The translations under genes were made by a program, and so were the position numbers. From an uncultured Clostridia bacterium (GTDB lineage: Bacteria; Bacillota; Clostridia; TANB77; CAG-508): a stretch of DNA of 48,335 bases. Within the stretch, counting starts at the first letter, position 1; every line of letters starts with the position of its first letter. Positions 32,755 through 42,906 of this stretch are shown here, in pieces. Below the pieces are notes generated by a model, which saw only the letters and a list, made by a program, of their open reading frames with translations, searched no databases and was not told where the DNA came from. Where the stretch lies: NCBI GenBank assembly GCA_947623945.1, contig CANQHU010000007.1:1-48335 (forward strand), written 5' to 3'.

Positions 32755-35700
32755 TTATTCACCTGTTCTTGGTAATACTGGTTCATGTTTTTCTTCAGGT
32801 ACATGAACAACAGTAGTCCATTTACTATCGCTATCAGCAGTTATACCATAATATACACCTACTGTTTTAGTATAGTTTGTAAATGTTTCACCATCTTTTA
32901 ATGTGTCAAATGACTTGCATTGCATTGTTGGTGCTGTTGATTCTCTAAATCCTACATCTACTTTGCCAAAATCATACATTGTTTCAATAATATACTCATC
33001 TTCAGCAAGTTGAATTGTAGTAAAGTCTAAATCATAATTTTCTTGTGTACTTAAATTTTCTTTAAATAAAATATAATCATCTGACTTATTTGTTTTATAA
33101 TATACTGAATAAGTTAAATCTTGATTCCAAGTACCAGTTGTCATTTTTTCTAATCTTATATAATCTGTTGGAATATAATCAAACCATTTGAAATTCTCTA
33201 AATATATATTTGATGCATTTGCTACATTGTTAAATACATAGTCTACTTTTTCACCTGGCTTGATTTCTGATGTTCCTTCTTTATCTACAGTAACCTCTAT
33301 ATCAACACCATCATTTTCTATTGTTAATGGTATAGTTTCATGGTTTTTAGTTATTTCAAATTCATATGTATCTTTGTTTAATAAATAATAAGGTGATCCT
33401 GTGCTCAATTCTTTTAAATAATATTTCCCATAAGGCAATAATTCACTTTTTGATTTTCCGTTTTCATCAGTTGTTAATGTTCCAACTAATTCATTTTTTT
33501 CGTTATAAATTCCAAATTTTGCATCTTTCAAAGTTTCTTTTGTTTCACTATCAATTTTTGTTATTTCAACATAACCTTTAATTTTTTCATTTTCAAATGT
33601 TATAGAAGTTATTTCATCTTGTTTTAGTTCAATAGTTTGTTTCTCTTCTGATAAAACATATTCTTTTTTAGTTTCCCTTTCAAGAGCTGTATATTTTTGA
33701 TCTATTGGCAATCTCTTACTTACTGCCTCACCTTTTTCGTTTGTTCTTATTGTATCTACTACATTTCCTTGTTCATCTAAAATGTCAAATGTAACACCTT
33801 CTAATAAAACTTCTTTATTATCTAAGTCTACTTTTATAATCCTTATTTGTCCTTTCTTTTTCTCATTTGTAAATGTCATATTAGTAATTTGATCTTGTTT
33901 TAATGTTACTGTTTGTGGTTCATTGTTTAATACATATAAATTTCCTGTTTTTGTCTCTCGCACTTGATATTGTTGATCTATTGGCAATCTTTTACTTACT
34001 GCTTCACCATTTTTATCAGTAATCAATGTATCTACAACTTTTCCTGATTCATCATAAATTTTAAACTCAACATCTGGTATTTTTACTTCTGTATTATCTA
34101 AATCTACTTTTATTACTTTTATTTGTCCTTTTTTCTTTTCATTTTGGAATGTAATATTTTGTATTTGATTTTCTTTTAAAGTTACTGTCTTTTGCTCTTG
34201 AGATAAAACATAAGTATCTAATGTTCTACTTTCACGAATTTTTAGTTTTTCAAAATCTCTTACTGGATATTTACTTGTAAGAGCTTCTCCATTTTTATTT
34301 GTAATAATCTTTTCTAAAACTTTATTATTTTCATCAAGTACTTCAAATTCAACTCCTTCAAGTTTTACTTCATTATTATCTTTATCAATTTTAATAACTC
34401 TTACTTGACCTTTTTTCAATTCATTTTCAATTGTTGTATTTGTTATATTGTTCCATTCTATTTTTATGTTAGTATCTGTTGCTAGATTGTACCATTTATT
34501 TGTAATACTTTCTATTAGTCTGTAATTTCCTGTTCGCAAATTTTCAATCTTTATTTCTCCATTTACATCCGTTCTATATGTTCCTATTACTTTTCCAAAT
34601 TCTTCAGAATATAGTTTAAATTCTACATTACCTAATGTAACTTTATGATTATCTTTATCTACTTTGTATATTTTTAAATCGCCTTTTTGATGTTCATTTT
34701 CAAAAGTAACATTTGTTATTTGATTATATTGTAATGTTACTGTTTGTGGTTCTTCGTTTAGTATATAATTTGATAAAGTTTTACTTTCCTTTACAGTATA
34801 TTTTTTATCAATTCTTAATTTTTTACTTGTTGCCTCACCATTTTTATCTGTTACAATAGTATCTACTAATTTTCCATCTTCATCATAAATTTTAAATTCT
34901 ACACCCTGTAATTTTATTTCATTAAAATCTTCATCTACTTTAATTACTTTTATTTGTCCTTTTTTAGCTTCATTTGTAAAAGTAACATTTGTTATTTGAT
35001 TATACTGTAATGTTACTGTTTGTGGTGTTCCATTTAATACATAATTGTTTAAAGTTCTACTTTCTTGAATTTTATATTTTTTATCAATTCTTAAATCTTT
35101 ACTTACTGCTTCACCATTTTGATCTGTTACTATAGTGTCTACTAATTTTCCATCTTCGTCATAAATTTTAAATTCTACCCCTTGCAATTTTGTTTCTCTT
35201 TCATCTAAATCTACTTTTATAACCTTAATTTTTCCCTTCTTTATATTGTTTGTAATATCTTTTGTTGTTGTTTGATTATATTCAACATTAATATCAAAAG
35301 TAGAATCATTTAAAACATAATTTTTACTTGTAGAAATTTCTTTTAACTTATATTTTCCTGGAAGCAAATTAGAAAATGTTGCAACACCATTTTTTGTTGT
35401 CGTGCTACTTGCAACTACTGTTCCATCTTGTTTTTGTAGTTGAAAAGTAACTCCTTCAATTGTTTTTGAGTTTTCTGAATCTGTTTTATTTATTACTATT
35501 TTTCCAGTATTCATAGTATAATTAACTCTTAATTGCCCACTATTATCTCCATATGGATCGTATGTTATTCCATATGGTTGTAATGAATTATCTTTACTTG
35601 CATAGAAAACAGGATAATTTTTACATCTTGCTTGTACTGCTAATACTCCATCTATGGATGCTGTTTTATTAGCTTGTTCTTTTGGAATCATTATTTTAAA

Positions 35701-36447
35701 TGTTTCACCTGCTGAAAATGTCATTTTCCTACTTCCAGATGTGTCTGCAATATAACTTCCTTCAGGTAATCCAGAAGTTGCAGTTATTGTATATTCTTTC
35801 ATATCTATATCACTATTAACTGTATAAGTTTGTGAATAATAATTTGTATTAGCATCTGGTCCAAATTCATTGTTATTTGAAAATGATATTAGTGCTGTTC
35901 TTTGACTTTGTGGAGATGTTCTTGCTATATTTACAATATTTCTCATTGCTGCCATAATACTATTTCCTTTATCTCCAATTCCTCTGTATTTTTCATCTAC
36001 ATTATGTCCGTAAATTATACAATATACCGCATGTTTAGTTGCTTGATAAGCATCATATTTATCAGCAACTCCCATTTCTTGTGGAGTCTTATAAGGATAT
36101 CCATTTATAATTGCTGTATAAATATCATCTCTGTCTAATAATTTTTCTACATTTACTGTATAGCCATCTGGCGTATCTCCTAAAGTTGGATTTCCTACTC
36201 CTGGTTTTTTTGCATCTAAGCAATATGCTGGATATTTTTGACCATTAGGTGCTTGATATTCTACATAACCAGTTATAACTTCACCCCATTTATTGTTTCC
36301 ATTATTAAAATCTAAATAATGCCCACAATCTCTATCATATATTAAGCCAGCACTTGTAACATCAAATGCTGCAAAAACATTAGAAAATTGCATTAATAAA
36401 GTTATAACTAACATTAATGCACTTATTACTTTTTTCATTTTTTTCAT
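32755..36447 (-). CDS. Cna-B repeat adhesin with thioester domain and terminal LPRTGE
   Basis: Surface protein of 1230 residues. A signal peptide (MKKMKKVISALMLVITLLMQ) precedes a thioester-type domain with a reactive cysteine in PAYCLDAKK near residue 76. Eight Cna-B repeats of about 70-90 residues follow (each starting like GQIKVIKVDLD and containing GVEFKIYDE), with the Lys/Glu/Asn pattern of isopeptide bonds. A last domain of about 200 residues ends in LPRTGE and a stop at once: the sortase motif is there, but the usual membrane span and basic tail are missing. The start at 36447 has AGGAGG; upstream in-frame codons do not. A sortase gene lies two genes upstream, so cell-cell contact in conjugation is a likely role. 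Confidence 0.85.
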   Translation of the reverse strand: MKKMKKVISALMLVITLLMQFSNVFAAFDVTSAGLIYDRDCGHYLDFNNGNNKWGEVITGYVEYQAPNGQKYPAYCLDAKKPGVGNPTLGDTPDGYTVNVEKLLDRDDIYTAIINGYPYKTPQEMGVADKYDAYQATKHAVYCIIYGHNVDEKYRGIGDKGNSIMAAMRNIVNIARTSPQSQRTALISFSNNNEFGPDANTNYYSQTYTVNSDIDMKEYTITATSGLPEGSYIADTSGSRKMTFSAGETFKIMIPKEQANKTASIDGVLAVQARCKNYPVFYASKDNSLQPYGITYDPYGDNSGQLRVNYTMNTGKIVINKTDSENSKTIEGVTFQLQKQDGTVVASSTTTKNGVATFSNLLPGKYKLKEISTSKNYVLNDSTFDINVEYNQTTTKDITNNIKKGKIKVIKVDLDERETKLQGVEFKIYDEDGKLVDTIVTDQNGEAVSKDLRIDKKYKIQESRTLNNYVLNGTPQTVTLQYNQITNVTFTNEAKKGQIKVIKVDEDFNEIKLQGVEFKIYDEDGKLVDTIVTDKNGEATSKKLRIDKKYTVKESKTLSNYILNEEPQTVTLQYNQITNVTFENEHQKGDLKIYKVDKDNHKVTLGNVEFKLYSEEFGKVIGTYRTDVNGEIKIENLRTGNYRLIESITNKWYNLATDTNIKIEWNNITNTTIENELKKGQVRVIKIDKDNNEVKLEGVEFEVLDENNKVLEKIITNKNGEALTSKYPVRDFEKLKIRESRTLDTYVLSQEQKTVTLKENQIQNITFQNEKKKGQIKVIKVDLDNTEVKIPDVEFKIYDESGKVVDTLITDKNGEAVSKRLPIDQQYQVRETKTGNLYVLNNEPQTVTLKQDQITNMTFTNEKKKGQIRIIKVDLDNKEVLLEGVTFDILDEQGNVVDTIRTNEKGEAVSKRLPIDQKYTALERETKKEYVLSEEKQTIELKQDEITSITFENEKIKGYVEITKIDSETKETLKDAKFGIYNEKNELVGTLTTDENGKSKSELLPYGKYYLKELSTGSPYYLLNKDTYEFEITKNHETIPLTIENDGVDIEVTVDKEGTSEIKPGEKVDYVFNNVANASNIYLENFKWFDYIPTDYIRLEKMTTGTWNQDLTYSVYYKTNKSDDYILFKENLSTQENYDLDFTTIQLAEDEYIIETMYDFGKVDVGFRESTAPTMQCKSFDTLKDGETFTNYTKTVGVYYGITADSDSKWTTVVHVPEEKHEPVLPRTGE

Positions 36448-36500
36448 AAACATTCCTCCTAAAAAAAACACTATTACTAGTGCTTTTTTATTTTTTTTAT

Positions 36501-37268
36501 TTATATAATAAAACATTCCGTATATTGAAATACACCATTTTTATAATAGTCTCTTGCATAGATTTGTATTAATCCAAATTTATATTTTATTTTGTCTTTT
36601 ACTCTTTTCTCTGTGAATGAAAAATAATTTGTACTATTTACTATGCTACTCTCTGTTTTTATTGTGTATCCAAATTCCTTCATATCGTCTGTTTCATTAT
36701 CTTCTATTATTTTTTTCATTCTGCCTATCATATCAGTATTTTCTGCATATGTGAATACATCTTTCTTTATTTCTTGCTTATCTTGTTTTGTTTCAACATT
36801 TGTATTATTTTTAACTACTGTTTCTTTGTCTTTCTTTTGATTGTTATTTTCTTGAACTTGCATACTAGGCTTTGTTGACTCTTGTATTGGTTTTTCTTCT
36901 TTTTTTTGTGTTGGTTGGTCTACTGATTTATTTATAGTTATTGGTTTTTTTTCTTTTTTTTGTTCATTTATATTTTCTTGTTTTGTTTCTTGTGATGTAA
37001 TTTCTTTTTGAACATTTATAGATACTTCTTCTTCTTTTTTCTCCTTTTTGTCATTTTCTACAGTAGAATCTTCTTCCGTTAATCCTACCTCTAAAATATT
37101 TTCATTAGTTGTATTTTCTGAACTGATTATATCCATTATCTTTTCAAAACTTTTTACATTACTGTCTGGTATTTTTTTCTCTTGCTTTTTTAAAGAAAGC
37201 ATCCAACTTACTATAATTATTATAATAAATGCAATTAATAGACCAATACATATATTTTTTTTCTTCAT
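36501..37268 (-). CDS. Membrane-anchored protein with long low-complexity linker
   Basis: A 255-residue protein. Residues 6-23 (CIGLLIAFIIIIIVSWML) form a membrane anchor; residues about 30-165 are a K/E/Q/T-rich unstructured linker; the last 85 residues form a small domain with FGYTIKTESSIVNSTNYFSF and KFGLIQIYARDYYKNGVF. Such a plan suits a protein that spans the cell wall and presents a domain outside. It stands between the sortase and adhesin genes, so it may assist surface assembly. No family recognised. Confidence 0.6.
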   Translation of the reverse strand: MKKKNICIGLLIAFIIIIIVSWMLSLKKQEKKIPDSNVKSFEKIMDIISSENTTNENILEVGLTEEDSTVENDKKEKKEEEVSINVQKEITSQETKQENINEQKKEKKPITINKSVDQPTQKKEEKPIQESTKPSMQVQENNNQKKDKETVVKNNTNVETKQDKQEIKKDVFTYAENTDMIGRMKKIIEDNETDDMKEFGYTIKTESSIVNSTNYFSFTEKRVKDKIKYKFGLIQIYARDYYKNGVFQYTECFII

Positions 37269-37351
37269 AAGACATCACCCTTTCTAATTTTTTTGTATTA
37301 TATAGGATAACATCTTTTATATTATTTTGACAATGTTGAACAGAAAAAAAT

Positions 37352-37939
37352 TTATTTAACCTCTATCGCTTGAACGCAAAGCCTTTTAGGTTTGTCTCCT
37401 TTAACACAAGTTATAAGTGTCAAAATATTTTCATCAGAATTTTGTAATAAAGTCCAATCAGTTTCTGAAATTTTTGTTACATTTGTTACTTGGTATTCTT
37501 TTGTACCTAAAAAACTAATATAGGTGATTTTATCTCCGTTTTCTAATGTATGTAATTTTGCCCAATACTCATTTGTATTATGTGCTGCAAGACATACATT
37601 ACCATTTAAGTAAGGAGAATTTTCAAAATGTCCTACACCTTTTCTAAGAGTATCTAAAGAAGTACCTTCATAAATCAAACCTTCAAAACCTATTTTGTCT
37701 ATTTTGATAACACCTAGCACTGTTTCACCATCAATTTGTAATAATAAGTTACTTGTTGCATCTGTTTCATTATTATCTAATCGTTCTTGCACATCATCAT
37801 CAGAATAAATCTCTGTTACAGTATCTATTTTAGATTTATTTATAAAGTGTCTGACAATAAAAAAAGTTGCAATAATTGCCACAATAACTAATATTATAAT
37901 TGTTGATGTAATAACTGCTTTTTTTACTTTGTTACTCAA
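37352..37939 (-). CDS. Sortase
   Basis: A 195-residue transpeptidase with an N-terminal membrane anchor (about 9-28, TSTIIILVIVAIIATFFIV). The catalytic triad is visible: His in LAAHNTNEYW, Cys in TLITCVKG and Arg in KPKRLCV. Structure and length suit sortases of class B or D; the class cannot be fixed by eye. It would attach LPxTG-type proteins, most likely the LPRTG adhesin encoded two genes downstream. Located inside the conjugation operon, which is common in clostridial elements that bring their own adhesins. Confidence 0.9.
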   Translation of the reverse strand: MSNKVKKAVITSTIIILVIVAIIATFFIVRHFINKSKIDTVTEIYSDDDVQERLDNNETDATSNLLLQIDGETVLGVIKIDKIGFEGLIYEGTSLDTLRKGVGHFENSPYLNGNVCLAAHNTNEYWAKLHTLENGDKITYISFLGTKEYQVTNVTKISETDWTLLQNSDENILTLITCVKGDKPKRLCVQAIEVK

Positions 37940-37940
37940 T

Positions 37941-38348
37941 TTATTTCACCCCCTTTTTTTCCAATAAAATAGAACTAGATTCTTCTAGCTCTATAATATC
38001 TTTTATATATTTTGAAATTTTAGAAAAAGGACTAGGGTTAGTAATTTTTATACAAACCTCATCTAAGTCAAAAGGATCAAAAACAATATCATAAATTCCA
38101 AGTAATAAAGCATCTTTTAATTCTTTAACTTTATCATTTTCTAAAATGAGAATAACTTGAATATTTTTTTCTCTTACTTTAAACATAAAGTCTTTGAAAT
38201 TATATTTGTTAGGTTGGATAGTGGCAATTAGTGTAGTTGCTTCTTTTTCTTCTAGTACATAGTCTGGATAATATACTATTCTACTATCTTCAATTTTTTT
38301 ATTCAAATCTCTATCTAATTGCTCATTATCTGTGAATATTAATACCAT
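37941..38348 (-). CDS. Degenerate receiver-like protein
   Basis: A 135-residue alpha/beta protein. VLIFTDNEQLDRDLNKKI, IQVILILENDKVKELKDALL and YDIVFDPFDLDEVCIKI follow the beta-alpha order of response-regulator receivers, but the phosphoacceptor aspartate region reads LIATIQPN and no DNA-binding domain follows. It may be a pseudo-receiver or a remnant of a P-loop protein. Its stop is one base before the sortase start, hence coupled. Family uncertain. Confidence 0.5.
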   Translation of the reverse strand: MVLIFTDNEQLDRDLNKKIEDSRIVYYPDYVLEEKEATTLIATIQPNKYNFKDFMFKVREKNIQVILILENDKVKELKDALLLGIYDIVFDPFDLDEVCIKITNPSPFSKISKYIKDIIELEESSSILLEKKGVK

Positions 38349-38362
38349 TTTTTCAATTCCTC

Positions 38363-39575
38363 CTATTCAAAATAATTTTCTGGATTAACAAATTTTCCAT
38401 TAATTCTAACTTCAAAATGTGCATGTGGTCCTGTTGAATTTCCAGTAGAACCAACTTTTAAAACTGCTTGTCCTTGCTTAACTTCTTGCCCTGTCTCTAC
38501 TAAAATTTCAGAACCATGTGCATATAATGTCATTATTCCATTTCCATGATTTATCATAACAGTATTTCCATATCCTGAAATATAAGATGCAGTCGAAACT
38601 GTACCATCTGCCATAGCAACAAACTTTGCTCCGCATAGGAGCACCTACATCAGTTCCAGTATGTAATTTATTAACTTTGTATATTGGATGTAGTCTCATT
38701 CCAAAATGTGATGAAATAGTTTTATATCCAGGTATTGGCCAACAAAACATCCCAGTTGGAACTAAACCTTCACCATCTGTTATAATCTCTGCATAAGATG
38801 TACTTTTTTGTAGCCATTCAACATTTTCTTCATTATCATAATAACCATTAGCTGCTTGTATAACTATTTCTACATCTGCATCTAAGTCATCTTCTCTAAT
38901 TTTTAATTTTTGTTTTAAGTAGTTTCTTAATCTTTCATATTTACTTCCAATTAGTTCTTCACCTACGAACGATTTTCCTGTTGTTGTTATATTATTATTT
39001 ATACTTGTTTTATCTTCATAGTTATATTTATAATGTCCCATTATAGTATCACTTTCAATTAAAATACATACTTCTTGATCTTTTGTTGTTTTAGTTTCTT
39101 TTCCATCTTTATCTTTTTCAGTTGTTTCAATTTTCATATTTACTTTTTCATACTTGAAAGTACTTTTAAAACTATTAGCAACTTTATTTAGTAAATTTTC
39201 ATCCATTTTTGTATTATTTGTCATATTATGAAATGCCATTATTGCATATAGGTGCGACCATTGTAGCATTTTTTCATTTTCTCTATTATTAACATCTAAT
39301 AATTCTTTTGTAGATTCATTTCCAATATAGTTATCACACATATTTAATTCTTCGGCTTTTTTTATACATTGATTTTTTAATTCAAGTTCTACTTCTGACA
39401 TAGAACTATCTTGTTTTTGTACTTCTTGAATAAATACAGCATCAATTATACTGCATATGGAAAAGAAGAGTACCAAAATAATAATTATAAATGGTAAAAA
39501 TGGTTGAATTACTAAAAATACTATTTTTTTTACTTTACTTTTAGCTTTTTTCTTAGCATTATTCTTTATACTCAT
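38363..39575 (-). CDS. M23 cell-wall peptidase (VirB1-like role) read through a +1 shift at CGG
   Basis: Cell-wall hydrolase of the transfer machinery, 403 residues if base 38633 is skipped. A membrane segment near residues 20-46 is followed by an unknown extracellular region and an M23 metallopeptidase domain: HFGMRLHPIYKVNKLHTGTD supplies the first zinc ligands, GPHAHFEVRING the last. The frame break, ATG-CGG-AGC, lies inside this domain between VGAPM and GAKFVAMADG; the restored VGAPMGAKF is the typical M23 sequence. Without shifting the second HxH motif is lost and the enzyme would be dead. Start at 39575 has AGGTGAT and overlaps the VirB6 gene end. Confidence 0.85.
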
Positions 39576-41056
39576 TTTTATCACCTATCTTTTCTTGTGT
39601 TTCAGTTGTTTGATTATTTATATATTCTACATTTTGCAATCTTCTTTTATTGTTATTTTTCTTATAAGTATTACTTCTGTCAAAATTTCCTTCTGCCATT
39701 TTTGCTCCCATTCCTAAATATGCTTTTGTTGCATGAAAACCAGTTTTAGCAATTTTATTAACATTAGAGGTTTTATTGCCATTTGCCATATTTTCTTGAT
39801 TATTCCCACTAAATTTTGGAATTATCATTTTGTTGTTAGGTATATTATTCTGAGTATTATTTTGCATAACATCTCTAATAGGATTTATATTTCCGTTATA
39901 ATCTTTTTCAGCAGTTAAATTTGAAACTGGATTTATTATTGTTTTTGCTCTATTTATAAATCCTTGTAATCCACCTCCAGAATTTGAATTATCATTGTTA
40001 GATGTTCCATTTGTTGAATTAGGAGAATTAAATTGTTCTTTTATAGCATTTAATCCAAATCCTAACATTGCTCCCATTCCTAAAACTTTACCTGTCATCA
40101 TTTCACTATCCATACCAGCAATTCTACTTGTTAAGTTTTGCAAACAATTCATTAGACTATCAGCAAGTGGTAGGATCATCATAGCCCATATAAGACTTAC
40201 TGCCCATCCTCCACCAGATGGAAGAAAAGCAAGATAAATAAGGAATAAAAAACAATATATAAATTGCATAAATATATTCATAATAATTTGTCCTGCCCAA
40301 ATACTCGCTGCTGTTACATTTTTATTAATTATCCACAAACCACACGCTATCGGTGTAAAAATAGTGAATATTATAATCGTAAATTGTCTAACTATAAATT
40401 TAATATTTAGTTTGACAAATAAATAGATAAACATTGCAATAACTAGGGCAGTAGCAATAGCATTACCTGTTCTAATAGAAGATAACATACCATTTCCAAG
40501 CAAATCATCTAAAGAGCCATGTGATGCAGTTACTAATAAATGCACAAAACTATTATTTACAAATAATAAAAATCTAATAAAAATAGGTGCTAATGATATA
40601 CTAATTCCTCCAAAACATAATCGCATTAAACTTTCTTTTGCTTCATTTTTCTTTGCTGTATTCATACCTGCAAATATGATTTTATATGCCAGTATGAAAA
40701 CTGCTATCAAAATTAAACTTCCAGATATAATTGCAAAAACTTTATACCAGTCCATAGTTTTATTCCACAGTTCGGAAGTAAATGGGGATAATGAATCATT
40801 TTCATTGTTGTTATTAAAAATTAATTCATCATAATTTTTAAATCCTACATTTGCCTCTTTACCTGTTGCAAAATTAAATACTGTTTGTGCAATTCCACCG
40901 GATGCATTCTGCAATTATTTTTTCAAATAATGAGCCATCTTCTTTTTTTATTAAATCTTTAAACTTAACATTATTTTCTTCAGCACCAAAACACATTGGA
41001 GATAATAAAAAAATAATAGTAATAATAATTACTATACTTTTTAATGTTTTTTTCAC
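39559..41056 (-). CDS. virB6: VirB6/TrbL-like channel protein read through a +1 shift at CGG
   Basis: Polytopic inner-membrane protein of the transfer channel, 498 residues after skipping base 40900. It starts with GTG behind AAAGGAGG and has a signal peptide (MKKTLKSIVIIITIIFLLSP). The frame break ATC-CGG-TGG is at residue 53: KIIAECI before and GGIAQTVFNF after. Six or so membrane segments follow (for example FAIISGSLILIAVFILAYKI and ALVIAMFIYLFVKLNIKF), then an N/G-rich cytoplasmic tail. The second frame has no good binding site of its own near 40914, which supports shifting over reinitiation. Located between VirB4 and the M23 peptidase as in other Gram-positive systems. Confidence 0.85.
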
Positions 41057-41077
41057 TATATTTCCTCCTTTCTCGTA

Positions 41078-42906
41078 TTAAGTAAATACAAATTTTTTCT
41101 CATAATCTGTAATAACAAATTTAATTGCTGTTACACTATTGTTTAAGCTTATAACACATTCTCCTGGATTTGCAGTTGTTAGAAAGTTTTTTGTTCCGGT
41201 CAGATAAATTAAAAAAGTCCACTACACTATCAACAGAGCCAGGACTTTGCTTAAATAAATATCTTGTAGAACATATATTAATTATTGTTTTTCCGTTCTT
41301 CACAAGCTAAAAATTCATCAATAAATTGACTACCTATAAATAATGGAACATTATATTTACGACCTCTACGAGCCACATTTACTAAAAACTCGGCTGATTC
41401 TTGGTATTTTAAAAATAACCAAGCTTCATCACAAACTATAATTTTCCTTTTTTCTTTATTTTTAAGTACAAGTTTCTGCCATACCCAAGTAAGAATAACA
41501 AAAGAAGCATATAATTTTGTAAATTCATCTTTTATTTCTGACATATCAAAATTTATAATTTCTGCATCTGATGTGATTTTACTTTCACAGTCGAATATTC
41601 CTAAAGAATTTCCTTTTAAGAAAGGTACTAAAATTTCAGCAAGTTCATTACATTTATCTCTGCTTTTTAGTTTCTTTTGAAAATCTGAAAGAGTAGGCAT
41701 TTTTTTCGGTATTTTTCCAACTGCATATTTGCCATTATCTAGTTTTCCACCTTTTTTCTCAAAAAGTGAATTAACATCACTTGTAATTCCGTTTTTCTGC
41801 ATATAATTGATTTACTACAACTTCTATTTCTGTAATTTCTGTTCCGTTTAATGTTCTTCCCATATAATTTCTACATATTGTTGCAAGTAAAGCCCTTATT
41901 TCTGCAACTTTATCTAAAATATTTAGGAATTGTTTATTTCCTTTTGTATCTGGCTCTAATTCAAATGGATTTATTCCAGCACTTTCACCTTGTCTAATTT
42001 TTATTACTTTTCCACCAAGCATTTTTGTAAGATTTGTATATTCTCCGTTCTACATCAATAAAAAAAGCACCGCAACCAGTAGTTGCAATGTTTCTTGCAG
42101 TTAGAGTTTTTAATGCTACACTTTTTCCACCACCACTTGTACCACATATAAATACATGAGGGTTAGGTAGGGAAGGTGGTCCAATAAAAGTATCTACATA
42201 CACAGGGGCATTTGTAAACATATTTCTGCCTATAAAAATACCTCTATCATGTGATAAATTAGGATTAGAAATAGGAATTAGCGTGGCAATACCACCTGCA
42301 ACCATATTTCTTTCATAATTACTAATTGGAATTTCTCCAATAGGTAGCATTGTTTTTAAACCTTCCAATTGTCTAAAAGTTAGAGTTCGTATCATTGCTG
42401 TTTTTTTGTTCAATTCACTTTCTAATATTTTTGTTTTATCATTTAATTCTTGCAAATTTTCAGCATTTAATGTTATAAAAACAGTTGCAAAGAACAATTT
42501 ATCTTGATTTGTTTGTATCAGCATCCTTAAATCTTCTAAATCTCCAATTTGTTTTTCAAGTTCTGGAAGATGTAAAATATTTCCGTTGTCTTGAATAAGT
42601 TGCATACTCTGACTGGCTTTGAACTAATTTTTTGGTTAATTGATTAATGACTGTTCCATTGCTTGAAGGCTCTATTTTTACAGAAATATTGATATTCCCA
42701 ATATTGAAAAGATCATCTAACCAACTAACCCAAGTTTGTTCTGGATAAACTGTCATTACAAAAGTTCTTGAATATTTATTATACCCTAAACAAAGGTAAT
42801 CACTTCTTTCTTGTAAAGTATCTGGTAATAGTAAATCCATAATATTAGGCATATTCTTAAATATATCAATGTTTCTTTGATTTTGATTTTTGCTTTTTCC
42901 CAACAT
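41078..42906 (-). CDS. virB4: VirB4/TraE ATPase read through five +1 shifts at CGG
   Basis: Main ATPase of the type IV secretion system, 607 residues. Six frame segments join when bases 42585, 42047, 41791, 41295 and 41198 are skipped, all the C of in-frame CGG codons. Junctions: YSRQ|GNILHLPEL, FIDVE|GEYTNLTKMLGG, YAEK|GITSDVNSLF, CEE|GKTIINICSTR, NLSD|GTKNFLTT. The joined protein follows VirB4 throughout: Walker A CGTSGGGKSV, D-x-E-GEY, Walker B IVCDEAWLFL, SQFIDEF, and FKQSPGSVDSVVDFFNLSDG. Any failure to shift ends translation within 3 to 22 codons except after the fifth site. Start at 42906 has GGAGG. It overlaps the upstream gene by 41 bases. Confidence 0.9.

Noticed and set aside
33366-33581. 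Plus-strand frames inside the adhesin and other long minus genes
   Set aside because: They are shadows of repeats and AT-rich codons, hydrophobic by composition and without ribosome binding sites.
32755-36447. CRISPR array suggested by regular repeats
   Set aside because: The periodicity is that of 70-90-codon Cna-B protein repeats that diverge in sequence; no short identical repeats with unique spacers occur anywhere in the window.
28919-42906. Introns or inteins at the breaks
   Set aside because: The joined sequence lacks only one base at each site, so no intervening sequence exists.
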